Source: Amphirosellinia nigrospora
Lineage: Eukaryota > Ascomycota > Sordariomycetes > Xylariales > Xylariaceae
Direction: 5' to 3'
Length of the DNA stretch: 64,000 bases
NCBI GenBank assembly: GCA_004123355.1
Contig: SCHM01000002.1
Coordinates: forward strand, 9,955,569-10,019,568
Numbering within the stretch: position 1 is the stretch's first letter; each line of letters begins with the position of its first letter. The notes beneath the pieces were generated by a model. That model had not been told where the DNA came from and made no database searches. It saw only the letters and a program-made list of their open reading frames with translations. The translations under genes and the position numbers were made by a program. Below are positions 1 to 10,242 of this stretch, in pieces.

Positions 1-2000
1 AACATATTCCCGAGCAGGAGGAACGGAAACATAAGGCTTGGAAAAGCTCCTCTGTATATTATTACAAACATCGTGAAAGAAATAATAACATCGTAACTAT
101 AGTATAATCCAGGAGTAAAGAACTAAGGTAGGTAATGCTACCTCCTACCTAATGTTATAGTCATTCCGCTACAGCGAACTGCACGCAATATCATGACAAT
201 ACCAGCGCTCAGGTTGTCTTGCTAAGTCCAAGTGTGACATGGATGTAGGTAGGCAAGGTGCATGAGGAGGTACCCAAATAATATTCACTTAGAATGGCCC
301 AAGTGACGTGCTTATTTGTTTCTCTACCCGCCTCAAGAGACACAATTCCGCCTATTTTATGACTAGCCAGCAAGTTGAACTATACGATCGTTACACGACC
401 ACTGCATAATCGGCATCGTCATTCTGTTTGATTCTCCAACATGGCGGGCATGAGTAGCACGTTATGGAACACAAGATTACTCCCTCTTGGATACCAGTTT
501 ACCGCCTTCTCTCACTACCTAAGCAGTCATATTTGATATCATCGCGAGTACATGATTTTTCCGCCACCAAGGATGGAGCCTCGGAGAATAGCTCTTCAGC
601 TATTTCCCCGTGTGTGTCACTAGTATAGTTATAGCTCTTCCAAATGTCTAGTTATTCGAGTGTTATTGAGGATCGTGCGTTTATGTGGGAGGCATCTTAC
701 TTAGCCTAAGGTTAGCGCATTTGGCGAGAGAGTAAGACTTCTTGTGATATTGTCTTATGAGTACGCAGCTCGTGTCATATTGGCCCTTCGCTTTATATTG
801 TAAGCTGGCAAGCGTGGGTTCTTTATTCGTCTACCTGTGACAAACTGATCTCAAAATGGGCATCATCATGTCACACTGTACTCGTGCAACACACTCACAA
901 AGATCTGGCGACTGCTCAGCATCTCAACCTGTGCGACTCCGAGACAATCTGAGCCAGAGAGGAACAGTTGGTCTAAGCTAAAAGTTTGCCCCAGCCGCGA
1001 ATCAGGAAGTGTCTAGTCTACGTCGTTTGTAACAATGTTTCCCAACAGCCTCTACGTATCCAACCTCTAGGCGCCCTCCAATATCTTCTACTTTATCCCT
1101 CACGATATCAATTTAGATGTGTCATTGCCAAGCCTCGCAGTGAAAGTGACGGTTGAGTAGGTAGATTCTTATACTGCATGCGAAGTCCTATCCCATTCAG
1201 AAGGGCTACTAGGAGATAGCGAGCACACCTTGAAATCAACAATGAATACATACATAGCACCAGATTTAGGGGTTTCATCACTGTCCCAAATTCGAATCCT
1301 GGATAATTAGGCGCCCCATGCTTACCTTCAAATACATACTTTGCTTTACCTCAAGGCGGTGTAATACCTGGTCAATATTGTGTCCAGTCCAGGTTGTAGA
1401 TACATGTTATTTATCCCCAACCCTCCTTTGTTCTACAAGACGGGAACGAGGGACGGATAATGCATGCTCCGAGTGCACAAGTACCTACCTACCTACGTGC
1501 CTACTTTCGTCTATAATTATGACCAAAGAAGGTGCAAAGGTAGTTCTCCCCCTAATAATGTTTATGTACCCTTCGGGTAGCAAAACTTTCAATGTTGTTG
1601 CCAACACCGAACACTGGACCTACCTACCTACATACTAATCGCGTTGCTAGGTTGCCTACCAAACTTCGAAAACTTGTTGAGCAGCAACCATCTGGTCCGA
1701 GACCCCGTGTATGCTGAGGCTATCGCAATCAATACAGCCCTTCACACCTACCTAGACATCCAATCAGTTTGATTCGGATCGTTGCATTCAGAGCTCTCGT
1801 CTACTCAATCGACCTACTCCTTGCTCGCTTAGTAACCTCTTCGGTCCTCATGTAGGTAGGTGCTGAAAGCTGCAAATCTTACCAACGTGATCAGGGCAGA
1901 CTCAAGTCTGTGCTGTGTCGGTAAGAGTGATTCTGGCTCTCTTCGATTCCTCTTGCTCTTAATCTTCCCCTCTTTCTTCGAAACCTTTCCGTATTCCGCG
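1..2000. other. Intergenic, no gene seen
   Basis: All six frames are dense with stops and no exon-like stretch with splice sites is visible. The region holds several short tracts of the tetranucleotide TACC/GGTA (for example near 1486-1500 and 1618-1634). Such tracts recur in other gaps of this window. The last few hundred bases should contain the promoter of the MFS gene that starts at 2001. I see nothing else I can name. Confidence 0.6.
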
Positions 2001-3937
2001 ATGGCCACCCCTCAGTTCCCCGTCGGCCATCTGCAGTCAACGATGGGATATCAACCTCAGATTAATGGCTGGCGCCGGGTCACGCTTGTAGCAATGTAAG
2101 TCGTCTTTATATATCGCCAACAACCAACCGGCCCCCCAAAACCTCTTGCGACCCTTGTTGCGGAAATTCTGACACTGTTCCGTTGCTTAGTCTGCTTCTT
2201 GGGCTTTTATTTTCGAGCTTAGACGCCTCTATTGTCTCAACGTCACTAGTCACCATCTCGATCGACCTTCGAGACTTTCTCAATGCTCCGTGGGTCGTCC
2301 TTTCGTACCTCTTGGCCTATCTGGGCCTGGCCATCGGATTCGCAAAGTTCAGTGATATCTATGGTCGCCGCGACTCCATATTTGTCGCTTGGGTATTGTT
2401 CGCTGGTTTCTCAGTTGGATGCGCCCTTGCGAGGACTATGCCGCAGCTGTATGTACATTAGTCAACTTGTCCAGGGCCGATAGCATCCAGCTAACCATTT
2501 GGTAGTATCATCTGCCGAGCTTTCCAGGGTATGGGAGGCTCTGGACTGTACAGTTTAGCCCAGATTGCCTTATTTGAGGTCGGACCAGTACATAAGCCGA
2601 GTCTCATGGGCGCCATGATCGGACTCACCCTCGCCGTGTCGTACGTGCTTGGCCCGGTATTGGGAGGCGTCATTTCTTCAACAGCCACTTGGAGATGGAT
2701 TTCTGGATCAAGTATGCGAGCAAAAAACAGTCCCCTTTAGTTTACATTATCTCCTCTCCAACATTCACCCATCTTACTTCCGCTAACTAATAATTCAGTG
2801 TTCCGTTTGGCGTTGTGCTTGTTGTCGGTTTGTATCTTGCTTGGCCTGCTGCTCTTGGCCGTCAACCACGCGGACTAGAAGCCATCCGAAGAATCGATTT
2901 TTTAGGCAATATCCTCATCATAGCTGCGTGCACGTTGTTGGTGTTCGCCCTCCAGGAGGCTGGCGCCTACACTTTCAGTTGGAACCACCCGGTCATTGTC
3001 CTAGCCTTAGTAGCCTCAGCCCTCAGTTGGATCGGTTTCGCGGCCTGGGAGGTTTCCCTGGGCTCCAGGACTTACACCAGGATTGAGCCCATCTTACCGC
3101 TTCGCCTTCTCGGTCGGGTATATTCTGCCTGTGTCATGTAGGTGTCTGGCAACGCCACCGCTATTCAGTTTCGCAGCTGACATGGATAGATGTACTTTCT
3201 GTACCGGCTTTGTTTACCTAACTATACTAGTCATTCTGCCGGAACGCTTCCAGATCGTCAATGGAGACAACGCTCTCTACTCAGGAATTCACCTACTCCC
3301 AATGCTCGGTGCTACGGCATTAGGCGCATTTGGTGCCGGGGCCGTCTCTCGCCAGCGCAATAATACATCATGGACGCTCCTTGCTGCTCATTGTTTCCAG
3401 TTGCTAGGGGCAGGGCTCATGTTGCTGCTACATAACATCACAACAGAAATCAAGGCGCAGTATGGTTTCCAGGTGCTCCTCGGGTTCGGTATCGGGCTCT
3501 CCCTTGGAGCAGCGACAATCATGGCCTCGGTGCAATCGGGCCAAGCCGATCTCGCCGTAGCTCAAGGTATTATTGCACAAGCGCGCGTTCTGGGCGGAAG
3601 TATCGGTATTGCACTCTGTAGCATCATCTTCAATGCTAGAGTAGCACGTGAATTGAGCGACAAGATGAATCCTGCTGATCTAGACGCGCTTCATCACAGC
3701 CCGACAATTGCATCATGGTTACCTCCTGAGCTCCAATTAGAGGTTAAGACCACGTATGCAGAAGCCTTTACGGACGACATCAAGCTCTTAATCGGGGTTG
3801 CTGTGATAGGCATCATCACAAGCGGTTTTACCTACCAGAAACACCCGCCGCCCATGCCCGGCAGCCCTGCGGCAAAGGAAGCCTTAGGGACGGAGCAGAG
3901 TGAGACAGAGCTGGATGACTTCGCTCATCGGCCCTGA
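2001..3937 (+). CDS. MFS transporter, DHA2/multidrug-siderophore type, one frame break
   Basis: Polytopic major facilitator that would export or import a small molecule across the plasma membrane; the substrate is unknown. I place exons at 2001-2095, 2191-2448, 2506-2711, 2799-3137 and 3190-3937, all with GT-AG introns. The first helix carries LDASIVSTS, the loop 2-3 motif A is KFSDIYGRRD, and the GPVLGGVIS signature (motif C) follows in exon 3. The product would be about 548 residues with about 14 membrane segments, usual for this family. The start was chosen because it immediately precedes the family-typical GWRR stretch. Near 2699-2705 the frame reads WRWISGS where the family has WRWIFWINVPFG. 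One T is missing from a T run, and the summed exon length is exactly one base short of a multiple of three. Either a sequence error or a fresh pseudogene. Family certain, substrate unknown. Confidence 0.88.
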
Positions 3938-4941
3938 GACTTTCCGAGGACGAGAATTCGACCAATCGCGGGCGGCTCAATCTCTTGGTATACTAACTCT
4001 GGATCTAATTCACCTGAAAGCGATCATGTTATTGTGCAGTAACGATAGTTGCAACATGTTACACCACACGATTGACAAGTGTTATGGCCACCCTCATCGT
4101 CGTTCACGATAAATCTTACATCTCGGCCGAGCATACACATAACATACACGCCACCTTCTACTCTGTTATGAGATATCTTGATGAACAAGTAGAATACCGT
4201 GGTGCGGTGATGGGGAAGGGGAAGATAACAATGCCATGGAAAGGGGCTCCCGTTTAATGTCAGATGAACATGTACTAACTTACCGTCATGATGAGAACTC
4301 GTCTAGTATGCTGGTAGCCGTGCTGGGTTGACTTTCCAACACATACCGGTGCTCAACGCTGGTATAGACTTGGTATTGGGTGCGATTGTGGACTTTTACC
4401 ATAGCTATAATAAGCCTGTTGATGGTATTTGGGCGCTACTAACAGAGGGAGCCGTGGATCGGTCGTCGTATGGGAACGTGGGTTCCCTTTCTATCCCTGC
4501 ACTTACCACTACCGAGGCAAGTGAGCGGACTTAATTAGATGGATAAAACAGATACGATGAGCTCTCTAAATTTTGTTGCTTTCCATCTCTAACCTGTGAA
4601 GTTGCGTACCTAATTATGCTTTTAATGGGCTTTTCTTCCTTTTGACACGTCGGGTGCGTTTGGTCCGATATAGGTATATAGCTGGAAATAGGTACGTCAT
4701 TCCTCGGCCAAAAGGACAAGCATATGATTCTAGGTTGGGTGATTATCAACGCCTCACTGTACTGTTCAATTAATAGAGGTACTGGACTCTCTCCACTAGG
4801 AACATAATGATTTTCTTTCATACCCCCAAGCGAATTTATTTCCGTCTGCAGTCACAATTGTCTAATACTATATCCCTTCTCTTTCCGACTTCGGCCACAC
4901 AATACGGGAACGGTAAGCTTATCAGTCGCCAATTTGCTAAA
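3938..4941. other. Intergenic, no gene seen
   Basis: Gap between the MFS terminus and the RraA-like gene. The short open frames here have no homology I recognise and lack splice structure. It probably holds the MFS 3' end and the promoter of the next gene. Confidence 0.5.
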
Positions 4942-5949
4942 ATGGCCGATTCCGAGGATCCTGTTGTGAGAGCGTTGCAGAATTATACCACGTATGTTAG
5001 GGAGTATACTAGACGTCGCACATACATCAAACCCGGAAGAAAATCACGCGCCTAACTTTCTCGTAACGTCAGATGCGATGTCTCCGATGCGCTGTGTAAA
5101 CTGAAATACCGGAATGGCGGGTTCCTGTCGGGTCTAACCATGTGGTCGCCTCAGCGCCAGGACGGCCCTACCAAGATCGTCGGACCGGCTTATACCGTCA
5201 AATATGTGCCCCTCGCCGACCCGGCACCGAAACACCCGACTCATTATGTAGGTCGCCTCTGTTGAATTGTGCCGTATACTGCTTCAATTCTATCGGCCAT
5301 CATTAACTTTACTAACAGCCTCGTCTTTCGTAGATTGATGAGGTGCCCAAGGGAGCCGTGGTCTTTGTCTCCTGTCCGGCAAGGACACCCAATGCCGTCT
5401 ACGGCGGGCTCATGTCCACGCGCGCTCGAGCTTTAGGCGCCGTGGGCTCCGTCATCGACGGTCGGTTCCGCGATGTGCAAGAGCAGCGGGACCTGGGGTA
5501 TCCGGTAAAGAACTATCTATCTGCTAGCTGGCTTAAAATGATAGGGGGGTTATGTTAACACGTTCTTCGGGCTTCTAGGTCTTCGCGCGGGATGTGGGAA
5601 CGGCGCCCCCCGCCGAGTTGCTTAAGGTCGCGGCTGTCAATGTTCCCGTCAAGCTACAGACAGAGGACCAGGACATGGAGATCCGGCCCGGCGATTACCT
5701 GATCGCTGACGTGAATGGCGTCGTCGTCTTGCCCGTGGAGTTGGCGGAAAGGGCTCTGCCGTTGATGCAGAAGCAGGTTGAGGTAGGTTTCTCTAAGTTC
5801 GCTTTCAAGTCCGCGTCTACTAGATCATCGGGATATCAACACTATGCGCTTCGCTAACGTGTATTTTGGGAAAGGCGGATGAGAAAATGGCTGAAGAGAT
5901 CAAAAAGGGCATGAGTTTCTCCGAGGCGAGCAAGAAATTCAGATCATGA
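4942..5949 (+). CDS. RraA-like / HMG-CHA aldolase-type protein
   Basis: Member of the RraA / 4-hydroxy-4-methyl-2-oxoglutarate (HMG/CHA) aldolase fold. Family members cleave pyruvate from branched 4-hydroxy-2-oxo acids or decarboxylate oxaloacetate. Five exons fit exactly: 4942-4991, 5073-5247, 5334-5504, 5579-5782 and 5875-5949. They give 675 nt and 224 residues, close to the family norm. Visible motifs are CDVSDAL near the N-terminus, KIVGPAYTVKY, the core GSVIDGRFRDV with the Arg and Asp expected in the metal/pyruvate site, and the following PVFARDVGTAP. The C-terminal helix (EKMAEEIKKGMSFSEASKKF) is also typical. Unlike its neighbours the reading frame is unbroken. It lies head-to-tail behind an MFS carrier and faces a Dabb gene, so a role in aromatic or branched-acid catabolism is plausible but inferred. 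Confidence 0.9.
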
Positions 5950-5999
5950 AGGAATGTGGTTTTAATTCCTCCTCAATATAAGTATCACGGCCGAGGTTG

Positions 6000-6013
6000 C
6001 TAGCTAGCTAGCT
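6000..6013. repeat. GCTA tetranucleotide repeat
   Basis: A short perfect run of GCTA units (about three and a half copies) lies just past the RraA stop codon, between the convergent RraA and Dabb genes. Confidence 0.7.
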
Positions 6014-6085
6014 TCTATGCACCATCGCCATCGTTTGCCGTCGTTGGTTGCTGCACCCAATACGTATCCCCCATGATAGGACCGT

Positions 6086-6616
6086 CTACCAACAAGTAGT
6101 CGCGCTTTGTGATGCTACGATTTCCCCTTCCAGGTCCAGCGCCAACTGGTTTGCCTCGAAATAAATGACCATGATACCCGCGTCACGCCGCCCTCGAGCT
6201 CGAGCGCCTTGACCTTCTCTTTGAGTGCCGTGTGCGCCTTGCATTGCTCATCGTAGTATCGCATGTCCTCAAGATTCGCAAACTCGGCCATGCTCATCAC
6301 TGTCCAGCCCTGCGATCGAGCGTCGTCTATCCCCACCCTGACTTTCATGGATAGGATGTAGGGCTTGTCATCTTCCTGTGGTTTGAAGGACGTAAGTAAT
6401 AGTGCGCAGAGTAGAGGTTGGCGGGAAAATGGTGCTATGCTATAGAATAGCTTCTCGTTAAGGAAACTCGATGTATGTCGTCCAAGTATGGGATTGGAGG
6501 GCATGGCATACCTTCTTAGCATCTTTCATGAGCACTTCGTATGCCTCGATAAGCTGCCGCTGGTCTGCTAGCCGCGGCAGCTTGAACATTGTGAATCTCT
6601 GAATACGGCCCGACAT
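6086..6616 (-). CDS. Dabb (stress-responsive A/B barrel) domain protein
   Basis: Small dimeric alpha-beta barrel protein of the Dabb family; members include olivetolic acid cyclase and plant stress proteins, many of unknown function. Exon 1 runs 6616-6512 (35 codons, beginning MSGRIQRFTMFKLP), with a GT-AG intron to 6376. Exon 2 starts at 6375 with EDDKPYILSMKVRVGIDD and carries the hallmark TVMSMAEFANLEDMRYYDEQC, then AHTALKEKV. After GGVTRV (near 6167-6175) the expected IMVIYFEANQL strand lies in another frame. One base is missing there, and with it the protein would be about 131 residues, ending at the TAG at 6086. The start at 6616 puts the family-conserved RFTMFKLP near the N-terminus. 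Its position opposite RraA suggests a shared pathway, which is inference only. Confidence 0.8.
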
Positions 6617-7516
6617 CGAGATGGTAGGTTCGAAACTGTACCTGATAGTAGTAGATCTTCGTGATAAGTTAGGGATGTAGCAATGCTATGTTGCTTCTGT
6701 TTCTCCTGGAGGAGTTTTCGTATACGAGAGAATTCTTGTGAGTTACGAGACGTACAGCCTGTTCCTATAACATAGTACGTAAGTGTATTAGCGCTTGTTT
6801 GGCCGTGTTGGGTACCTTACTGGGTACGCTATACACACAATACATTTTAACTCTGCGTTTTTCTTGATATTCATCGGATTCTAGGCCGACATAAGCCAAC
6901 TTGGCGCTATTGTCATTCTAGTATCCCGCGTTACACAATCTAGGTTCTATACTGCGTTGCTGATATACAGGCATACCGAGGGTGCCCTCATTCGCTTAGG
7001 ACAAGACTTGAGTGAGAACCATGAAATACTTAGGGACTCTCGAAGATTAATCTAGACGGTAGTTAGAATGCAATCCGTTCATGGACACTATGCAATTACC
7101 TTGGAACCTAGTGACAAATCAATAACAATAAATGGCTTCGACATCAGCAAGCTAGAGCGTTTTGATTCCCTTCACATATGCATAATGCCCGATATCTACC
7201 AGCGCAACACGATTAATGGCGCAAACAAAAGCAGCGAGTGATAAGAATTCGGTACCTATCTCATCTTACATTTAGAGATGTATTAAAACTAACTTGGAAC
7301 CTTACTACAAGCCAAGGTCAAGTAGACCATACAGTATTTAGTACAGTATATACACAGTATCTGCACATGACACATGCAGCGGCCGTTTAACAAATTCACA
7401 AGAGTCACAAACACCACAATCCACTCAAACTCAATTGCTTCAAGCGCCATGCAAAGAAAAGAATTGAAGGAAAGAAAGCAAAAAAAAATGGGAAAATAGA
7501 AGAGAACTGGAATTCA
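6617..7516. other. Intergenic, divergent promoter region
   Basis: About 900 bases between the divergent Dabb (minus) and Yae1 (plus) starts. No open frame with coding character. Both promoters should lie here; I do not recognise a specific factor site. Confidence 0.5.
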
Positions 7517-8222
7517 ATGCATCTAGCACAACGGCCCGAGTCCTTTGGCGACGACCTCGACTATCACTCAAATATCTTCCCGATGACATCGGTAAGCCCG
7601 CCGGCATATGACCCCCTGGACGATGTGTTTGGTTCGTCCCGATATACAATACACGGAGCGACCGGGGCCTCGGCATATGGTAGCCATGACATGTCACTAG
7701 ACACGCAACGACTCCGATCCCAGCACAACACCGTCGGCTACCGCGAGGGCATAACTGCCGGGAAGGCCGGTAGCATCCAAGCCGCTTCGACCAGGGGTTT
7801 GCGCTCGGTGCCAACATCGCATCAGAGCCGGCCAGATCCTCGGCCTCCTCGAGGCGTCAGCGCCGCCTTGCCGAAGCGGCCCTGCCGACGAGTCTGTTCG
7901 TGTCGACGCTCTTCTGTCCCAGGCCGCGGCGGAGCTGAACCCCGAGAGCCTCTTCACCCCTGACTACTGGGCATCGGACGGCACCTGGACGTACCCCGTC
8001 GCGCCGTCGCATGGAGACGGCGAGGTCGTCTATCCGGATGTTGCTGATCAGCATCCTCTCATCGCGAAATGGAACCGCGTTGCCAGCGATGAGGCCGATA
8101 GGTGGCATGTTGATCAGGCGATACCTATTCTTGAGAGCAATGAGTCATCTACGCAGATGATGCCGCGGCGGCAGAAACGACATCTAAGCCAACATCACTT
8201 CTCGGGACGCTATGAGTGGTAA
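7517..8222 (+). CDS. YAE1: Yae1-like Fe-S adaptor (deca-GX3), multiply frame-broken
   Basis: Cytosolic/nuclear Yae1, which with Lto1 links the CIA targeting complex to the ABC protein Rli1/ABCE1 for Fe-S cluster insertion. The N-terminal part has PLDDVFGS, usual in ascomycete Yae1, then RLRSQHNTVGYREGITAGKAGS. The glycine-every-fourth pattern continues as GFDQGFALGANIASEAGQILG once the frame is followed: this is the deca-GX3 motif. Between 7780 and 7915 the coding sense switches frame five times, each time one base short (GG, GG, GGG, GG and CC runs). The 706-nt span plus five gives 236 residues. After that the frame is clean from about 7912 to TAA at 8220-8222, ending in Tyr-Glu-Trp. The upstream ATG at 7517 is used; an inner ATG at 7583 nearer PLDDVFGS is equally possible. 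Single exon. Confidence 0.8.
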
Positions 8223-9121
8223 TGCGTCCCGCTGACGATGAGCTTCATCCTTCCAAAGAGGCCCTCGCGCACCGCTTTATTCGACCCGTTCTGCCGGGCG
8301 CACACCAGCCGCTTTGGGTTTGCCCCTTAAGCGTCTATACAGCGCCGCGTCGACTTTCACCATGCACATCTCACAACAGGGCTCTACAAATCCTGCATAA
8401 TAGGATTCTTCGCCATCAGTTTCTACCTCGTTTGGTTAGATGCCGGAGTCAAAATTGGCGAAATCGTACGCTCGCTTAGCTATACAGGCGCCTCGTTTGC
8501 GTGTGATTCAACACAGCAGCGGCTTTCGGACAGACCACGGAGGTGAAAGCAAGCGGGTCGAGCCAGTTACAATGCTTGATAAAAGATGAGTCAATCGATC
8601 TCATGTCCTAGTGAGCGAATATCATCGAGCGCAACTATATTCATCGTGTAACTACTGAGAATGTCTCGTTTGTTCCTGCTATCGAGCTTCAATTCATAGG
8701 CGCAATAAAACACAAATTACAGCTAGTGAACCCCCTTTTGGCTCACTATCTATCTAGTGAGGAGCAACATGCGTAGCAGCCTAAGCGCCTCTTAACCCTT
8801 GACGAGCATCTATACATTAAACCACTCAATGCTTCCAAACCCCTGGCCCTTTTGGCATTACTAGTTTCATGATTCGGTTCAGGAAGGCCCCATTGGAGTT
8901 CCCACATGCAACCTCTTGTCTTGCTTGGAACGTGCTTATAGCACAGTTGTAGCGCCGAAGGCAACTTTTTAGAAACTTTGAAACTGGATACTATTTTCCG
9001 TTGGCTACTTAAACAAACCCAGTTTCGTCTTGTGGCTTGGCTAGGTCTTTCATAACATAGTGGCGTAAACCAATATTAACTTTGTCTTGATCTCCGCTGC
9101 TACAACTTTGATTCATCTCTG
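8223..9121. other. Intergenic, no gene seen
   Basis: Space between the Yae1 stop and the 3' end of the convergent membrane-protein gene. Open frames here are short and have no recognisable product. Confidence 0.5.
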
Positions 9122-10242
9122 CTAGTTTTCGCCCAACCGGTTGAGGAGCTCGGCAAGCTTCTCTTGACGTGCATCTAATACTCCTCTTAATTCCCTTTCA
9201 ACCTCAAGCAGAAATTGCGGATATTCTTCGTTGGGTAAACCAGGCTGAGAAGTCGAAGCTGTAACGGACCTCTTGTATCTAGCGGTACGTTCGTAATCTC
9301 GTTTCATTATATCTACGTCGCTTAATGCAGTTCGTACCTCGTACAGTGCGGTCCGTGCCTCGTCCATCTGGTTCAACAAACCTTTAGCCATGCGTATTTC
9401 AAGTTCAATTACCCACATAGACAAAGATTGCTGTGAACCAGCAGAGATATTAGAAAGCGCGTAGATCACGTAGCAAGTTCCTAGCCCAATAGTATACGTG
9501 ATAAAGACCGCGCGACTGTCGTTCTGAGCTGCATCATCGTCGAGGTTTTTTGTCCATACAAAGCCTAGCCAAATACCAAAGCCAACAAGGAAAGAATGGA
9601 GCGCCAATGCCAGAAGTGCGAAAGGTGCAGATATGGTAACGACCGAAGCTATTGAAGGTGTAGATATTCTGCTAGGTGAATCTCTCACAGGTGTACTAAA
9701 CTTAAATCGTGGTATGGAGGGCGATGAATAGGATTTAGCAGAGGCCGTAATCCGCTGCTTAACGTCCTCTCCGTTAATGCATTGGCCAAATGTCCGATAT
9801 TGAGTGCTGGCAGAGTATACAGCTAGAGTAGCCGATACGAGACTTAGCACGAAGGAGCCCCGCGCAGTCCAATGAGCACGGCTGAGATTGTTGAGAGACA
9901 ATGCCGTGATAGCGATTTGCACGATAATCGATGCCTTTACCAGTGTAAGCGCACTGTTACTAAGTTATGCTTTGTTTACTTACTGCGACAGCGACAATCT
10001 GGCTCTCTTCCTGTACCAACTTCTTCAAGCTAATGGCAATATCCTCGTTGTTTAGATTGAGCACCTCTGCCTGAAGTTGCCAAATAGGACGACTACCAAA
10101 GGCCGCTAGAAAGACACCAGCAGGTCCATATCGACGGATGTAGAATATAAGGTCACTGGCGATGTCTAAGGCATAGAAGACAACTTGAAGAGATGTGTTT
10201 AATACCCTACACTTTCCATGATAACTCGTCTAGTAGGGGCAT
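9122..10242 (-). CDS. Unknown fungal membrane protein, multi-pass
   Basis: I do not recognise a named family, though the protein looks like a conserved ascomycete hypothetical. Exon 2 runs 9934-9122 and is joined at phase 0, through an intron at 9983-9935, to an upstream exon ending at 9984. Upstream exon sense includes FYALDIASDLIFYIRRYGP, then GVFLAAFGSRPIWQLQ and a polar helix. Exon 2 has hydrophobic segments around SFVLSLVSATLAVYSA, SAPFALLALALHSFLVGFGIWLGFVW and VFITYTIGLGTCYVIYAL. It ends in a charged, probably coiled C-terminal helix (FLLEVERELRGVLDARQEKLAELL). The N-terminus is unsure. An ATG at 10242 opens MPLLDELSWK but is one base out of phase with the exon body near 10213-10216, so a further sequence fault or an unseen exon is likely. 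Confidence 0.6.

Noticed and set aside
8216-8479. 87-codon frame after the Yae1 stop
   Set aside because: It overla​ps the 3' end of Yae1 and has no recognisable feature.
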